Source of the DNA: Acidobacteriota bacterium
GTDB lineage: Bacteria > Acidobacteriota > Blastocatellia > Pyrinomonadales > Pyrinomonadaceae
Length of the DNA: 13,776 nt
Direction: 5' to 3'
Assembly (NCBI GenBank): GCA_020853255.1
Contig: JADYZI010000470.1
Coordinates: 1-13,776 of the forward strand
The notes under the pieces were generated by a model. It saw only the letters and a program-made list of their open reading frames with translations. It made no database searches and was not told the DNA's origin. Shown piece by piece: positions 12,746-13,776 of this stretch. Position 1 is the first letter of the stretch. Each line of letters opens with the position of its first letter. Both the position numbers and the translations under genes were made by a program.

Positions 12746-13776
12746 CTATTTTGCGGCCGCAACCCATTTGTTGTTGGCATCGTTGAAGTCCATGTAGATC
12801 CCGCCGTCGAGCGCGACGCTCTTGATCGGCTTGGGCGATGCGATGCGAACGACAGCCTCCTTCATATTCTTCTCCCATATCACGGGAGTTTGATGAAGCG
12901 TTTCAGTCGTGTTGTCCTCGAAGGTAACAACGACATTGACCGGTGCGGGAAAGCCGCCGACGTTCTTAATGGTCACATACGATCCGTCAGTTCTTTTCTC
13001 GACGCCGGCCGCGGAGTAGTCGATATAGCCGTAAGTGAAGAACCACGAATTCCAGAACCAGTTCAGATCCTTGCCGGAGATGTTGTTGAAGCTATTGAAC
13101 ATGTCCCACGGCGTCGGGTGCTTCCCATGCCAACGATCCATAAACCCGTGCAGCACGCGCTTGAATTCCGCATCGCCGAGGAGATCTTTCATCGCAAGAT
13201 AACCTAAGGCCGCACGCCCGTATTTATTATTTCCATACCCGTTGCCGGTCAGTACGTTCTCGGGCGTCATGATCGGAATGTCCGCGTCGGACGACATATT
13301 GCGGAGCCAACCGCGGACGCGAAAGTTCTTGAACCAATTCTCGGCCAGCGCACTGTTGAAAGTCTCTGCATTGAACAGATATTCGAATGCGGTGGTCCAG
13401 CCTTCCTCCATGAACGCATAACGCCGCTCGTTTATTCCCATGTAAAAGGGAAAATACGAGTGCATTATCTCGTGCGCCGCAACGAACTCCTGCATCTCGG
13501 GGCTCTCCTGTGCGCTGTCGTTGGCCATCATCGGGTATTCCATATCGGCAAACCCGCGAAAGATCGTCATCTTGGGATAGGGATACGGGACGCCGGGCCA
13601 TCGGTTCGACGAAAAGTCGAGCGACGTTTTGATGTACTCCACCATGTTCGCGAAATTTTTCGAGGGCTCATCGTATGCGGCTTGCGTGCTTGCACGCCGT
13701 CCCGTCTTTTTATCGACGACGAGGCTTCCGCCGTCCCAGATGTAATGGTCGCTCAAACCGAACGCGACGTCCGAGA
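12746..13776 (-). CDS. M1-family zinc metallopeptidase (5'-truncated by window edge)
   Basis: The frame is open to the right edge, so about 343 C-terminal residues are visible. A TTG at 13756 is internal: the upstream frame reads S-D-V-A-F-G-L-S-D-H, as in M1 enzymes. Features are GFADMEYPM, a variant of the M1 exopeptidase motif (about 13555 on the map), then the zinc site HEIMH (first His codon at 13474-13472) followed by 18 residues and the third ligand Glu in FMEEGW. YGRAALGYLAMKDLLG and a C-terminal beta-rich domain with WFWNSWFFTYGYIDYS also fit. Gluzincin aminopeptidases release N-terminal residues; many such proteins are secreted or periplasmic, but the N-terminus is missing. It ends 110 bp before dapB. 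Confidence 0.85.
   Translation of the reverse strand, partial: SDVAFGLSDHYIWDGGSLVVDKKTGRRASTQAAYDEPSKNFANMVEYIKTSLDFSSNRWPGVPYPYPKMTIFRGFADMEYPMMANDSAQESPEMQEFVAAHEIMHSYFPFYMGINERRYAFMEEGWTTAFEYLFNAETFNSALAENWFKNFRVRGWLRNMSSDADIPIMTPENVLTGNGYGNNKYGRAALGYLAMKDLLGDAEFKRVLHGFMDRWHGKHPTPWDMFNSFNNISGKDLNWFWNSWFFTYGYIDYSAAGVEKRTDGSYVTIKNVGGFPAPVNVVVTFEDNTTETLHQTPVIWEKNMKEAVVRIASPKPIKSVALDGGIYMDFNDANNKWVAAAK

Noticed and set aside
1..13776. CRISPR array, tRNA/rRNA genes or transposase
   Set aside because: No regularly spaced direct repeats, no cloverleaf with conserved TTCGAATC-type loop, and no transposase motifs were seen on either strand.

Overview
This 13.8 kb window is a compact, mostly metabolic stretch of a bacterial chromosome. 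Nearly every gene lies on the minus strand with tiny gaps or ATGA/TAATG overlaps, so transcription runs from the right end to the left. Gene content (lysine/diaminopimelate genes mixed with a P1 peptidase, an M1 peptidase, small conserved proteins and ParDE modules), moderate-to-high GC, few clear Shine-Dalgarno sites and intergenic palindromes suggest an Acidobacteriota-type organism (Blastocatellia/Pyrinomonadaceae-like). That placement is an inference from gene style, not a database result.

Right part (13776 to 7893, minus strand): the 5'-truncated M1-family metallopeptidase comes first, then an intergenic spacer with a 17-bp-arm inverted repeat. dapB follows, overlapped by 4 bp with a divergent TrpF-like gene. 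Next comes a large near-perfect inverted repeat with 32-bp arms, then dapA, a four-helix membrane protein, a secreted P1 (DmpA-type) peptidase and dapD. Middle part (7893 to 5366): three small conserved proteins, then a class I aminotransferase that is a good candidate for the succinyl-DAP aminotransferase, then a DUF4240 protein. With asd further left, the window encodes aspartate-semialdehyde dehydrogenase, DapA, DapB, DapD and a likely DapC. This is most of the succinylase route from aspartyl phosphate towards meso-diaminopimelate and lysine. dapE, dapF, lysA and lysC are not in the window.

The stretch from about 4339 to 5992 is an AT-richer accessory patch. It holds a ParDE module with a palindromic operator, a plus-strand orphan antitoxin-like gene, and the DUF4240 gene. 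Left of it, asd and an AI-2E-family transporter are closely linked. A second ParDE module follows; its putative operator sits on the transporter's stop codon and its toxin gene overlaps the purB start by 4 bp. purB then meets a plus-strand membrane-protein fragment tail-to-tail at a shared TTAA.

The most interesting points are four. First, a TrpF-fold protein has catalytic Cys and Asp but lacks the usual Ser-Pro-Arg substrate loop, and it is translationally coupled to dapB. Second, a composite palindrome separates that gene from dapA. Third, two unrelated ParDE modules each sit directly upstream of a core biosynthetic gene (asd, purB). Fourth, small conserved proteins of unknown function are built into the lysine cluster. 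I found no CRISPR array, no rRNA or tRNA gene and no transposase.
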